A DNA stretch of 28,214 bases from a virus, in IMG/VR virus record IMGVR_UViG_3300032086_000762, positions 1 to 28,214 of that record. One strand, written 5' to 3'. This document shows positions 1 to 7,900 of this stretch, piece by piece. Every line of letters begins with the position of its first letter. Within the stretch, counting starts at the first letter, position 1. A program made the translations under genes and the position numbers. The notes under the pieces were generated by a model. That model saw only the letters and a program-made list of their open reading frames with translations. It made no database searches and had not been told where the DNA came from.

Positions 1-931
1 TGCCAGATGTAGGAACCTGGAAAGTTGCTACAACAGTGTTATTACCAGAACCAGCAGCTAAAACATTATCAACATCAAGGTTGCCGTTTTTAATGCCGGT
101 AATGTTATATGGTTCGCCTGGATCAAGAGCTGCAATCGGGTTAATAGTGGGATAGTTCGTCGTCGGCGTATCGCTCATCACGTCCGTTCCAGTGCCGGAG
201 GTGTTGAAGTTGTAGGCGGTGAAGTTATTGCCGTTGCCGCTGTGGTCGTGACCGATGCCGTTGGCGGCAGAGGGATCAAACTTTAGGTAGAAACCATTAT
301 TACCGTAGGTTCCTGTGTATTTAATGGGACGCCAAACACCGTTGTCGTCATACTCGCCAAAATCAGTTGCGGCTTTTAATGCTCCATCAACAACGTGCAT
401 TTCGGCAATATAACCCTTGAGTCTTGCGTATTGAGTGGATCCGTTACCTTGATAATGCCCAATACGGACGGTGCTTCCGTTGTTTGTAATACCCCAGTTT
501 TGGAATGAATAATTACCAGCCGTAGTTTGAGATTGTTCTACACCATTTACCCATAATTTACTGACGGTGGCAGCTCCAGACTGAGTTTTGTCAAACTTCC
601 ACAAAAAATGATACCAAGCGGAATCATCCCTAAAATCAGCTACTGAATACGCACCTCCGTCAACGCTGCCCCATACGCCAGTATGAAGATCAGTTTTGCT
701 TGTATAAAAACGAAACTGGTGCCCATATGTTGAGTTTTCGCCTGCGATTATCGTGCGTAGTTGACTGGACGCTGTGGTACTGTCCATTTTGTACCACACC
801 GATAGCGTGCCGTATTGTCCATCAGTTGAGGCGGTGCTATTGGTTCTAGTTAAATATTCATCAGTACTAAACCGCAAGCTCTGCTCAATTTGATACGTCG
901 GCTTACCCGCATTAAAAAACGAAGAGAACAT
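1..931 (-). CDS. LamG/concanavalin-like tail protein (C-terminus beyond window)
   Basis: An open frame runs from ATG at 931 to the left edge with no stop, about 310 residues, so the 3' end is missing. The first 200 residues alternate strands and turns rich in W, Y, F and G (for example LSVWYKMDST, WYHFLWKFDK, KLWVNGVEQS), the pattern of a LamG/concanavalin A-like jellyroll often found in cyanophage tail adhesins. It is followed by FYLKFDPSAANGIGHDHSG and a GNGNNFTAYNF stretch typical of marine phage structural proteins. Likely role: virion adhesin or fibre accessory that binds host surface glycans (inference). A good Shine-Dalgarno (GGAGG, about 10 nt upstream) precedes the start, which overlaps the previous stop as TAATG. 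The fold is assigned by eye only. Confidence 0.8.
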   Translation of the reverse strand, partial: MFSSFFNAGKPTYQIEQSLRFSTDEYLTRTNSTASTDGQYGTLSVWYKMDSTTASSQLRTIIAGENSTYGHQFRFYTSKTDLHTGVWGSVDGGAYSVADFRDDSAWYHFLWKFDKTQSGAATVSKLWVNGVEQSQTTAGNYSFQNWGITNNGSTVRIGHYQGNGSTQYARLKGYIAEMHVVDGALKAATDFGEYDDNGVWRPIKYTGTYGNNGFYLKFDPSAANGIGHDHSGNGNNFTAYNFNTSGTGTDVMSDTPTTNYPTINPIAALDPGEPYNITGIKNGNLDVDNVLAAGSGNNTVVATFQVPTSG

Positions 932-1308
932 TACGCAATTCCCTCCGTCCAGTTACCCATCAGCAGAGTCGTGCTGTTCTGGACGTAGAACGGAATGATT
1001 GCAGGAAAAGCTGTGGGGGCGGTGTACGTCCCACCTGGGAACTTACATTCGGCGGGAAAGGTTGGTGCAGCAGTTACACGGATAAGACCGCCTGTGCCTG
1101 CTACAGCGTTGGTAGGAGATGGGATAGTAATAGCACCACACGTCCAGAAGTTACCGGTGGCAAGATCCCAGTTACCGGCACCAGCGGTGATAGTCCGCTC
1201 AGTGCCGTTCACAGTGCCAGCAAGAGTTGCAGAACCGTTGCTGTTAAGAGTCAGGGTTTCAACCGTAGAGCTAGCGTTAAAAACCTTTTCTGTTTTTAGT
1301 TTACTCAT
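931..1308 (-). CDS. small beta-rich structural/tail-associated protein (unknown)
   Basis: A 125-residue protein rich in T, N, G and A, with alternating hydrophobic residues (VETLTLNSNGSATLAG, TERTITAGAGNWDL). This suggests a small beta-sandwich or fibre head. I see no enzyme motif, signal peptide or membrane segment. It contains two cysteines, in FWTCGA and AECKFPG. Its ATG overlaps the upstream stop as ATGA and its own stop overlaps the next start as TAATG, so it is translated as part of the tail-adhesin series. A strong Shine-Dalgarno GGAGG lies 7 nt upstream of the ATG. The function is not recognised; a virion or receptor-binding accessory is inferred from position and composition. Confidence 0.75.
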   Translation of the reverse strand: MSKLKTEKVFNASSTVETLTLNSNGSATLAGTVNGTERTITAGAGNWDLATGNFWTCGAITIPSPTNAVAGTGGLIRVTAAPTFPAECKFPGGTYTAPTAFPAIIPFYVQNSTTLLMGNWTEGIA

Positions 1309-1574
1309 TCTTCACCTCCAGGATACGGGAAACGCGCTTTGATTTCAGCGACCTTTGCGGTCCATTCGTCGGTGGTAGCTTCACCGCGTTGTGCTTTGAA
1401 AAAGATAGGATCGGCTTCAGAGCGGTAGGCAGCGGCGCGGTCAGCTTCTGCCTTTTCGCGTAGCCTTACAGGCAATACGTCACGTTCGTATGCCTCACGC
1501 TTTGCGATTTCTGCAGCAGTGAGCGGCGCTTCAGTAATTTCGCCGGTTTGCAAGTTGCGTGTAATTTTATTCAT
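1305..1574 (-). CDS. small charged tail-fibre-region protein (assembly factor-like)
   Basis: An 89-residue, highly charged and mostly helical protein. The N-terminus (ITRNLQTGEITEAPLTAAEI) and the C-terminal EADPIFFKAQRGEATTDEW resemble short proteins commonly encoded next to phage tail-fibre genes, some annotated as tail fibre assembly proteins. The middle (residues 25 to 55) is rich in A, E and R and probably helical. The ATG at 1574 has a GGAG Shine-Dalgarno 5 nt upstream and lies 2 bp after the preceding stop. The stop overlaps the next ATG as ATGA. Family resemblance is from memory of the motif pattern. Whether it acts as a fibre chaperone or sits in the virion is unknown. Confidence 0.75.
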   Translation of the reverse strand: MNKITRNLQTGEITEAPLTAAEIAKREAYERDVLPVRLREKAEADRAAAYRSEADPIFFKAQRGEATTDEWTAKVAEIKARFPYPGGEE

Positions 1575-1576
1575 GA

Positions 1577-2221
1577 TTACTCCACCCGATAGTGAACATA
1601 GACCGTACCAGCATCAAGGGTGCCTGAAGGTGCTGCGATGGTCACTCGATCTAAAGTGCCGCCAGCATCAACATAGCCGTTCATATAATAAACCTTGCTT
1701 TGTCCCGGAATCCTGCCTCTGTAATGAGCGAACCATCTGTTTCCGTTTGCATCACCACGCTCTAATTTCATGATCGCGTAGTTAGCGTAAGCGGCATCAT
1801 TGGTGCCTTTGGTTGTAAAAGCATCCGTTGTGCTGGCGCGTTGATCAGAGGTGTTGCCATACCATCCAGCAATAAAATCATAGCCGCTGGTTGTATCTCC
1901 ACTTGAAGTTCCAACCAAAATGTCCCATTCGACTGCCGAACTTACCGACAAGCCATCAATAACGATGTGGATCGCCTGTGCATCGCTAGGAATACTGCTA
2001 ACTGTCACAGAGGCACCGGTAAGACTTGTGCCTGTTGAGTCATAGGTCCAGCCAGTGGTATCAGTAACCGTCTGCCAACTCAACGTGCCACTACCATTCG
2101 TCTGCAGGTATTGACCGGCATTACCGTCATTACCAGGCATCGTCAGGACAACAGAGTCGCCGTTAGCAGGTGCGTTTAGTTCGGTGTAACCCGTTGTTTG
2201 TCCATTAAGTCTAAGTGCCAT
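1577..2221 (-). CDS. tail fibre-like protein with cyanophage fibre N-terminal module
   Basis: A 214-residue protein. The first 50 residues (LRLNGQTTGYTELNAPANG, then LTMPGNDGNAGQYLQTNG and LSWQT) form a module that recurs at the start of, or inside, many marine cyanophage tail fibre proteins. The rest is beta-rich (SSIPSDAQAIHIVIDGLSV, FIAGWYGNTS, RWFAHYRGRI) and probably forms a distal adhesin head. There are no catalytic motifs. The ATG has a strong GGGAGG Shine-Dalgarno about 9 nt upstream and overlaps the previous gene by 11 bp. A virion adhesin role is inferred from the module and neighbours. Confidence 0.8.
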   Translation of the reverse strand: MALRLNGQTTGYTELNAPANGDSVVLTMPGNDGNAGQYLQTNGSGTLSWQTVTDTTGWTYDSTGTSLTGASVTVSSIPSDAQAIHIVIDGLSVSSAVEWDILVGTSSGDTTSGYDFIAGWYGNTSDQRASTTDAFTTKGTNDAAYANYAIMKLERGDANGNRWFAHYRGRIPGQSKVYYMNGYVDAGGTLDRVTIAAPSGTLDAGTVYVHYRVE

Positions 2222-2594
2222 TAGGGGTTACCTCCCATTGTTGTGCTGATTCGTTCCATTGATAAAAATTGTCGTCATTTGGACGTACAACAGGAGGATC
2301 CCAAAGACAAGTGGTTTCGTTCAAAGTCCACGAAGGATAAGGTTTGGGTAGAATAAAAGCATCACGATCTGCGTCATAGGTGTAACCAACACCTGCAAAG
2401 TTTTTACGCAACGCTTTAGATTGATCGACAGACGGTTCATCGGAATCTGGTTGATAATGAACGCCGCCTCTTGTGTTGTAAGAGGTTTGAAGCCACTGAC
2501 CGGGAGAGTCATCGACAAAAGTATCGAAAAACTCAGGCTCTGCGACAATCACATTGACGACAGTATCGTCTACAATTTTTGCAAAATGTGCCAT
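2211..2594 (-). CDS. conserved marine-phage protein adjacent to tail fibres (unknown)
   Basis: A 127-residue protein starting MAHFAKIVDDTVVNVIVAE, with the blocks WLQTSYNTRGG, RKNFAGVGYTYDADRDAFI, PKPYPSWTLNETTCLWDPP and FYQWNES. I recognise this as a small family widespread in marine cyanophages, both myo- and podoviruses, usually next to tail fibre genes and of unknown function. Repeated W and Y in short strands suggest a small beta domain that packs on a fibre or tail structure. It follows the glycine-rich adhesin by 4 bp and overlaps the next gene by 11 bp. There is no clear Shine-Dalgarno. Family recognition is confident; the role is not. Confidence 0.8.
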   Translation of the reverse strand: MAHFAKIVDDTVVNVIVAEPEFFDTFVDDSPGQWLQTSYNTRGGVHYQPDSDEPSVDQSKALRKNFAGVGYTYDADRDAFILPKPYPSWTLNETTCLWDPPVVRPNDDNFYQWNESAQQWEVTPNGT

Positions 2595-2598
2595 GGTT

Positions 2599-3603
2599 TT
2601 AAGGTGTTAAATAACGGACAATAACGATGCCGGAGCCGCCAGAGCCGCCTTGCGATGAACCATCTCCTTTAGGTCCGCCACCGCCACCTCCGGTGTTTGC
2701 CGCTCCACTTTGGCCGTTACCGCTTGAACTGCCATTGCCTCCGCCAGAAGTACCTGCGCCAGGGTCTGCGGATCCACCGTAGTTATTAATCCAGCCGCCG
2801 CCGCCGCCGCCTGCGCGGCTAACAGCAGATCCAGTGATACTGGAGCTAACACCAGAACCGCCGTCACCAGCAGAAGTTCCAGAAGCAGCTTGACCAGCGC
2901 CACCGGCACCGCCGCCGCCTCCACCTGCTCCAATCGCACCGTTACCACCGGCATAACCTTGACCAGAAGTGCCAGCTGCTCCTGATTGACCGTCGTAAGC
3001 GCCTCCACCACCAGAGCCGCCAGTTGCTGCACCTCCTTGCTGGTAACCAGCTCCTCTGCCGCCGCCTATAGAAGTTACGGTTGAAAATACTGAGTTACCA
3101 CCACTTGCCTTGTTGCCGCCGCCAGCGCCGACGGTAACAGTGTACGCGCCAGGAACCAGGGTTAAAGCACCTTCGGCACTATTACCACCTCCAGAGCTTT
3201 CTCCGCTTACTGAACAGCGGTAACCGCCCGCACCGCCAGCACCACCACCAGTTGCATAGTCGCTTTGAGAGCCACCGCCACCGCCAGCAATAACAAGATA
3301 TTCAACGGAACTTGTGCCGGATCCAACGGTAAAAGTGCCAGAGCTAGTAAAGGTGTGAATAGTGTAGTTGCCACTTGTTGTTACAGTTCCGCCAGTTGCA
3401 CTGAATTTATTAGATATAGCGTACCAGCCTCCATTCCTATACTCTTCGGTCGCATGATCTGTGGTGTTGTACCGAATCATTCCGTTCACGCCAGTTGCAG
3501 GACGTTCGGCGGTAGTACCTGCTGGTAATTCAATAGCACCCGTTGTCGTAAATTCAATGGAATCGCCGCCAATGTCGCCGTTTCCGTTAATAGTAATAGG
3601 CAT
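2599..3603 (-). CDS. glycine-rich tail adhesin (putative polyglycine-II)
   Basis: A 334-residue protein. Residues 1 to 65 carry a small fibre module (ELPAGTTAERPATGVNGMIR, then YNTT) also present in the preceding fibre gene. Residues 66 to 105 are a beta segment ending VEYLVIAGGGGG. Residues about 107 to 325 are dominated by Gly with Ser, Ala, Asn and Thr, in runs of up to seven glycines, and the protein closes with GSGIVIVRYLTP. This layout, with a beta strand, long glycine runs and a closing beta strand, matches phage glycine-rich adhesins, where such runs form bundled polyglycine-II helices displaying variable receptor-binding loops. A distal host-recognition adhesin is inferred. It starts 2 bp after the gp17 stop with no obvious Shine-Dalgarno. 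Confidence 0.82.
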   Translation of the reverse strand: MPITINGNGDIGGDSIEFTTTGAIELPAGTTAERPATGVNGMIRYNTTDHATEEYRNGGWYAISNKFSATGGTVTTSGNYTIHTFTSSGTFTVGSGTSSVEYLVIAGGGGGSQSDYATGGGAGGAGGYRCSVSGESSGGGNSAEGALTLVPGAYTVTVGAGGGNKASGGNSVFSTVTSIGGGRGAGYQQGGAATGGSGGGGAYDGQSGAAGTSGQGYAGGNGAIGAGGGGGGAGGAGQAASGTSAGDGGSGVSSSITGSAVSRAGGGGGGWINNYGGSADPGAGTSGGGNGSSSGNGQSGAANTGGGGGGPKGDGSSQGGSGGSGIVIVRYLTP

Positions 3604-3605
3604 AA

Positions 3606-4928
3606 TTAAACAATGCTCCAGTTAGATCCAGACGGCAAGGTCACAGTGACGCCGCTGTTAATAGTGATAGGACCGGCACTGATAACGTTTTTGCCAGTAC
3701 CAACGGTGTAATCCGCAGTGATCGTGTTGTCGTGTTCCAACGCCCAAGCGTCAGTACCACCACCAGTTGCACCGCCGCCAATAGCACCCCACGCAGACCC
3801 ATAGCCTTCAAAGCTAGAAGTCGTGGTGTTGTAACGAATCATGCCAGCGGCAGGAGTTCCATCACGTTGTGCAGACGTACCAACAGGCAGCTTGGCAGAC
3901 CCAGTGGTAGAAGTGCGGGGAACCTTCTCAGTGTCAAGCTCAGCAATCGCTGCTTGAACGTTAGTAGCAGCCACGTCACCAGTAGCGGTAGACGTTATGT
4001 TTGCTGCATCACCAGGGACGTAGGCGGTTACCCAGGCAGAACCTGTGTAGACACGCATTACATTCGACGTGGTGTTGTAGTAAAGGTCACCACCATTCAA
4101 AGGATCACCGTCGTTATCGGTGGTCGGATCACTTGCCTTAGCACCCAGGTAGGTGTCATCGAAGTTATCAAAGGCAGCCAGAGCAGCTGCGGCAGACGTT
4201 GCAGCAGCCGTAGCGCTGTTGCCTGCGTTAGTCTCGCTAGTAGCTGCGTTAGTAGCACTGGTAGCTGCATTGGTTGCGCTAGTCGCTGCAGCAGTCGCAG
4301 AGGAAGCAGCAGCGGTAGCTGAGTTAGCTGCGTTAGTAGCAGAAGTAGCTGCGTTGGTTTCTGACGTACCAGCATTGGTTTCGCTGGTGGCAGCATTCGT
4401 TGCACTGGTAGCAGCTGCAGTAGCTGAACCAGCAGCAGCAGAAGCACTAGAAGCAGCTGCAGCGGCATAGCCACCAGCAGTACCAATAGTGCTATCGACA
4501 TACGCCTTAGTACTGGCGTCCTGTGCTGCCGTAGGATCGGCAAGATCAATGACCTTGTTCTGGTTCATGTCCAGGTCACCGGTCATAGAACCGCCAGTGC
4601 TATCAACACGACGGTTTACGGTTTCCTGGGTTGCGTATAGAAGCTGAAGATTGTTATCGTTCAGATCCTGAGCACGGATAGAAGAGCCTGCAAAGAACGT
4701 AGCCTGAGCAGCATCAGTATCCGTAACTCGATAGATCCGCACGTTCTGCCCATTGGTAGGGGCAGTGTTAAATTCAATAGTGGTGGCGTTGGCAAAAAAG
4801 TATTCAGTTGTAGCTTGGTCAACACCGTCAAGGCTAACCTTAACGTCTGACTCCTCTAGATATGGAAATGCAAAGGAGAACTGGGTTAGAATCCCGTTCG
4901 CCGTATATGTATTTTGAGTGATTGCCAT
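3606..4928 (-). CDS. 17: tail fibre protein, T7 gp17-like N-terminal domain
   Basis: A 440-residue protein. The first about 150 residues (ITQNTYTANGILTQFSFAFP, YRVTD, RAQDLNDNNLQLLYATQE) match the T7 gp17 N-terminal domain, which attaches the fibre to the tail hub. MTGDLDMNQNKVIDLADPT, near residue 115, is a common fibre motif. Residues 155 to 252 are an alanine-rich seven-residue repeat (shaft). The distal part has a KLPVGTSAQRDGTPAAGMIR module shared with the next gene and a C-terminal beta segment. It is shorter than T7 gp17 (553 residues), and the receptor-binding part is probably supplied by the following adhesin genes. Gene position after gp16 supports the call. Confidence 0.92.
   Translation of the reverse strand: MAITQNTYTANGILTQFSFAFPYLEESDVKVSLDGVDQATTEYFFANATTIEFNTAPTNGQNVRIYRVTDTDAAQATFFAGSSIRAQDLNDNNLQLLYATQETVNRRVDSTGGSMTGDLDMNQNKVIDLADPTAAQDASTKAYVDSTIGTAGGYAAAAASSASAAAGSATAAATSATNAATSETNAGTSETNAATSATNAANSATAAASSATAAATSATNAATSATNAATSETNAGNSATAAATSAAAALAAFDNFDDTYLGAKASDPTTDNDGDPLNGGDLYYNTTSNVMRVYTGSAWVTAYVPGDAANITSTATGDVAATNVQAAIAELDTEKVPRTSTTGSAKLPVGTSAQRDGTPAAGMIRYNTTTSSFEGYGSAWGAIGGGATGGGTDAWALEHDNTITADYTVGTGKNVISAGPITINSGVTVTLPSGSNWSIV
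4173..4466 (-). repeat. 21-bp / 7-residue Ala-rich repeat in tail fibre shaft
   Basis: Residues 155 to 252 of the gp17-like fibre consist of degenerate seven-residue units such as TSATNAA, TSETNAG, NSATAAA and SSATAAA, which appear in the DNA as imperfect 21-bp repeats rich in gct/gca on the complementary strand. The period of seven with small residues fits an alanine-rich, probably trimeric, coiled shaft. The array could expand or contract by recombination and so alter fibre length (inference). Confidence 0.85.
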
Positions 4929-4947
4929 TTAAATACCACAAAAATGG

Positions 4948-7900
4948 TTAATCTAAACCGGCGTACCGGCGAATGGTGTCAATATCGGCTTTGCTAAAGT
5001 CACCTTGTGCTGCCCTTTGCCTACGATACTTCTCTTCGGCAACAAGCAACAAGTAAGATTGGTCTAGCTTTTCCAACTTCTGGAGTGCGGTTTTCTTATA
5101 TTTGTTGATTTCCTTCTTCAACATAGCAATATGAGGAGGATTGACCTCGTCTTCGTTGAGGAAGGTCTCAGTATTAACAGGGCGTCCCCGATATGCCTTA
5201 GCCATAGCCTGCCACTCATCACTACGCATGATAGTTTCTAAGCGCTTAGACAAACCACTCTTTGCCAGAATCTTGGCAAGTGATTCGCGGTGTTGAGGCT
5301 CAAGGCGAACACCATAACGACCAGTCTTAACAATAGTATTAGCAGGAATACCAAGCTCAGACAGCTTCTGGGCAACGTAATTGTCGTTTACATCTTGAAT
5401 GCGGATAGGAGAAACCGCATTAAACAGACCACCACCAATAGAGTTTAGGGGTTTGCCAGTAATCCAAGAGGTAACAGAAGGCAGATCGTTTCCGTAACCA
5501 GGGGCTGCTTGAATCAACATACGATCCAGTTCGCCACGAGTCTCCTTCAAATAAGGATCCATGGCGTTAGCCAGTGCCCGGCGTACACCAGAGTACGGAG
5601 TGTAGTTATTGAGGGCATTCAGAGCCATACGGAGGCCACTGGGGTCGTTAAGGTTCTGAGGGGTGAGGATTTCACCAATCTCAGACAGACCAGCCAGGAA
5701 GCTCTTTTCGGTGTAGCTGACAACAATCGAATACCAAACCTGTGCAGCAATTCTTTCTGCTGCTTCAGCACCACCCATCTTAGCCAAACGAACGCCATCA
5801 GCAACAATTGCCATGAGCGAGTTGATAGGTTCAATGGATTGGTAAGACACCCACTTGTTACCCACCTTGATTGACATAGGAGGACGACCCTCTGCTTGCC
5901 AAGCCTTACGTTCAGCTGCGTCAGGAGGATAGTTGCCGGTTACGTCGGTGAACAAAGCGGTGGTGAGCAATGTAGTCATCACCATCATGCCTGTTGCGGA
6001 ACGACCTTCCAGCTCAGCCATCAAGATTTTATCACCATTCTCTACTGCTTTTTTGTAAGTATCGTCAAATCGACGAATGGCGTGGTTGATTCCTGGTAGG
6101 TGTTCAAATCCATAACCAGCCAGGTTACCTGGGGTACGGACAAAAGGAAGGAACAAACGACCAGTACCAAGAGGCAGAGAATCAACAAAGTTACCCAGTG
6201 CGTTTACAATAGCGCCAGGGTCTTGCTGGAACGTAGCTCGTTCTGCGTAGTCAAGAAGATCTTTATCAAGGATGCGACCGGTAGCCGGATCAATACCCTG
6301 TGAGAATTTCTTGAGTTGGATTTCCATTGCCTCCTCAGGAGACAAGCTTGCGTCGGAGTGGCGAAGAGCTTCGTACTTAGACTTAGAATACAGCCGATAG
6401 CGAGCGGACATATTCTTAAAGAAGTCGTCGCTTGCCATCAAGGCACGGTTAGGCCAGCTAATCCAGGGGTTATTCACAAACCTGTAGCTGTTTTCAACCC
6501 ACGCAGCACCTACCTTTTCACCAGGCGTACTGGCAGCCATCTTGAGCTGCTTGATCATTGCCTGAGCTTCAAAGTCATCAACAGCAAACTTAGTGTTGAA
6601 GTTGACAGAGACGCCCGTTTTTAAGGTTTGTTTGGCAATACGGAACGAATCTGCAGTACCCATGATCATGCCATGAAGACCTGCCAATGCTGATGCTTGC
6701 ACATCTGCATCACCCTTCAAAGTACCACGAAGGTACGCAGAGAACGGACGCTCAAACGTTGAGTAGGTGTTACCGAGAAGGTTCCTAAGGTGAGTAATAG
6801 GACCAGACAAGAGCGACTGGTACATGGCACTGGTTGCGTTCTTAAAGCCAAGAGTGATCGCAGCATTCAAGAACTTAACTTGCTTGGAGGGGTCACCACC
6901 AGCAAGAACCATAGTATTCACAAGCCGTAACACTTCCTCGTCAGCAGCCGGGTCTCCACGACGGATAGCTGCTTTGAGGTTCTTAGACCATTCACGAACT
7001 TCCTTGATGCTCAGAACCAGATTATCATCAGCTGCATCACCGGCACCCAAACCAATTACACGCTTAAACGTTTGGAGGGTAGAACCAGCATCATAGGCTG
7101 TGGTCTTATGGAACTCTAGAAGAGTAGAAAGACGATCAACCAAACGATCAATCTGATTGCCCACAGGAACGCCCTGTGCGCGGCTAGAAGCAGCGTTGAC
7201 AGCAAGCGAGTGGATCTGCTCAGCAGTGTCGCCAATCAACGCCTTAGTGACCAGAATACCTTCTTTCGACAGAAGCTTGGCATCCATCGTGGTCTTTGGT
7301 TTGAGCATTCCAGCTTCGTCCATCATGCTGATGAGCGTCTTTTCTGGAATGTCAGAATTTAAGGCATTGCGGAAATCATCGAGAATAGATGCTGCGTTCT
7401 GGATAATCTCAGCAGCAGGACGCTTGAGCTGGGCTGCCATCTTTTGAAGCTCAACCCGACCCGAATACTTACGGATCAGTTCTTCAACCTCAGGCTTATA
7501 GCTCATGCGGTTGTACTGAGCGTCCGTCATCATGTGGTAAGAACCACCACGCTCAATAGGAGTGATGTCGGGACGAGCAAACGGATCAGAAGTGATTTGC
7601 TTTGTGCCTTGGGTAGGCGGAGTGTCACGCAGGATCTGTTGCTTAATGGTCAGGTTGGGGTCGGCTGGTTTGTTAAAGGCAGCGTTGTCCTGTTGAGGAA
7701 TACCCCGAACATTATCAGGGTTGTAACCGTTGGCGATCTTTTCGTCAATCTCTGCCGTATGCTTACGCACATCCTCAAGGGTTTGACGCATAGCAGCCAG
7801 CTTTGGATCAACCTCAGAGATACCAGACGCACGCAAGGCTTCGATGCGTTCGGTTAGGCTGCGTTCTTGCTCCAACAGCTGCATCAATTGATCAGCGTTG

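Noticed and set aside
4153-4470. Plus-strand alanine/valine-rich open frame opposite the tail fibre
   Set aside because: It is the mirror of the Ala/Thr/Ser repeat on the coding strand; composition follows from the repeat and there is no ribosome site.
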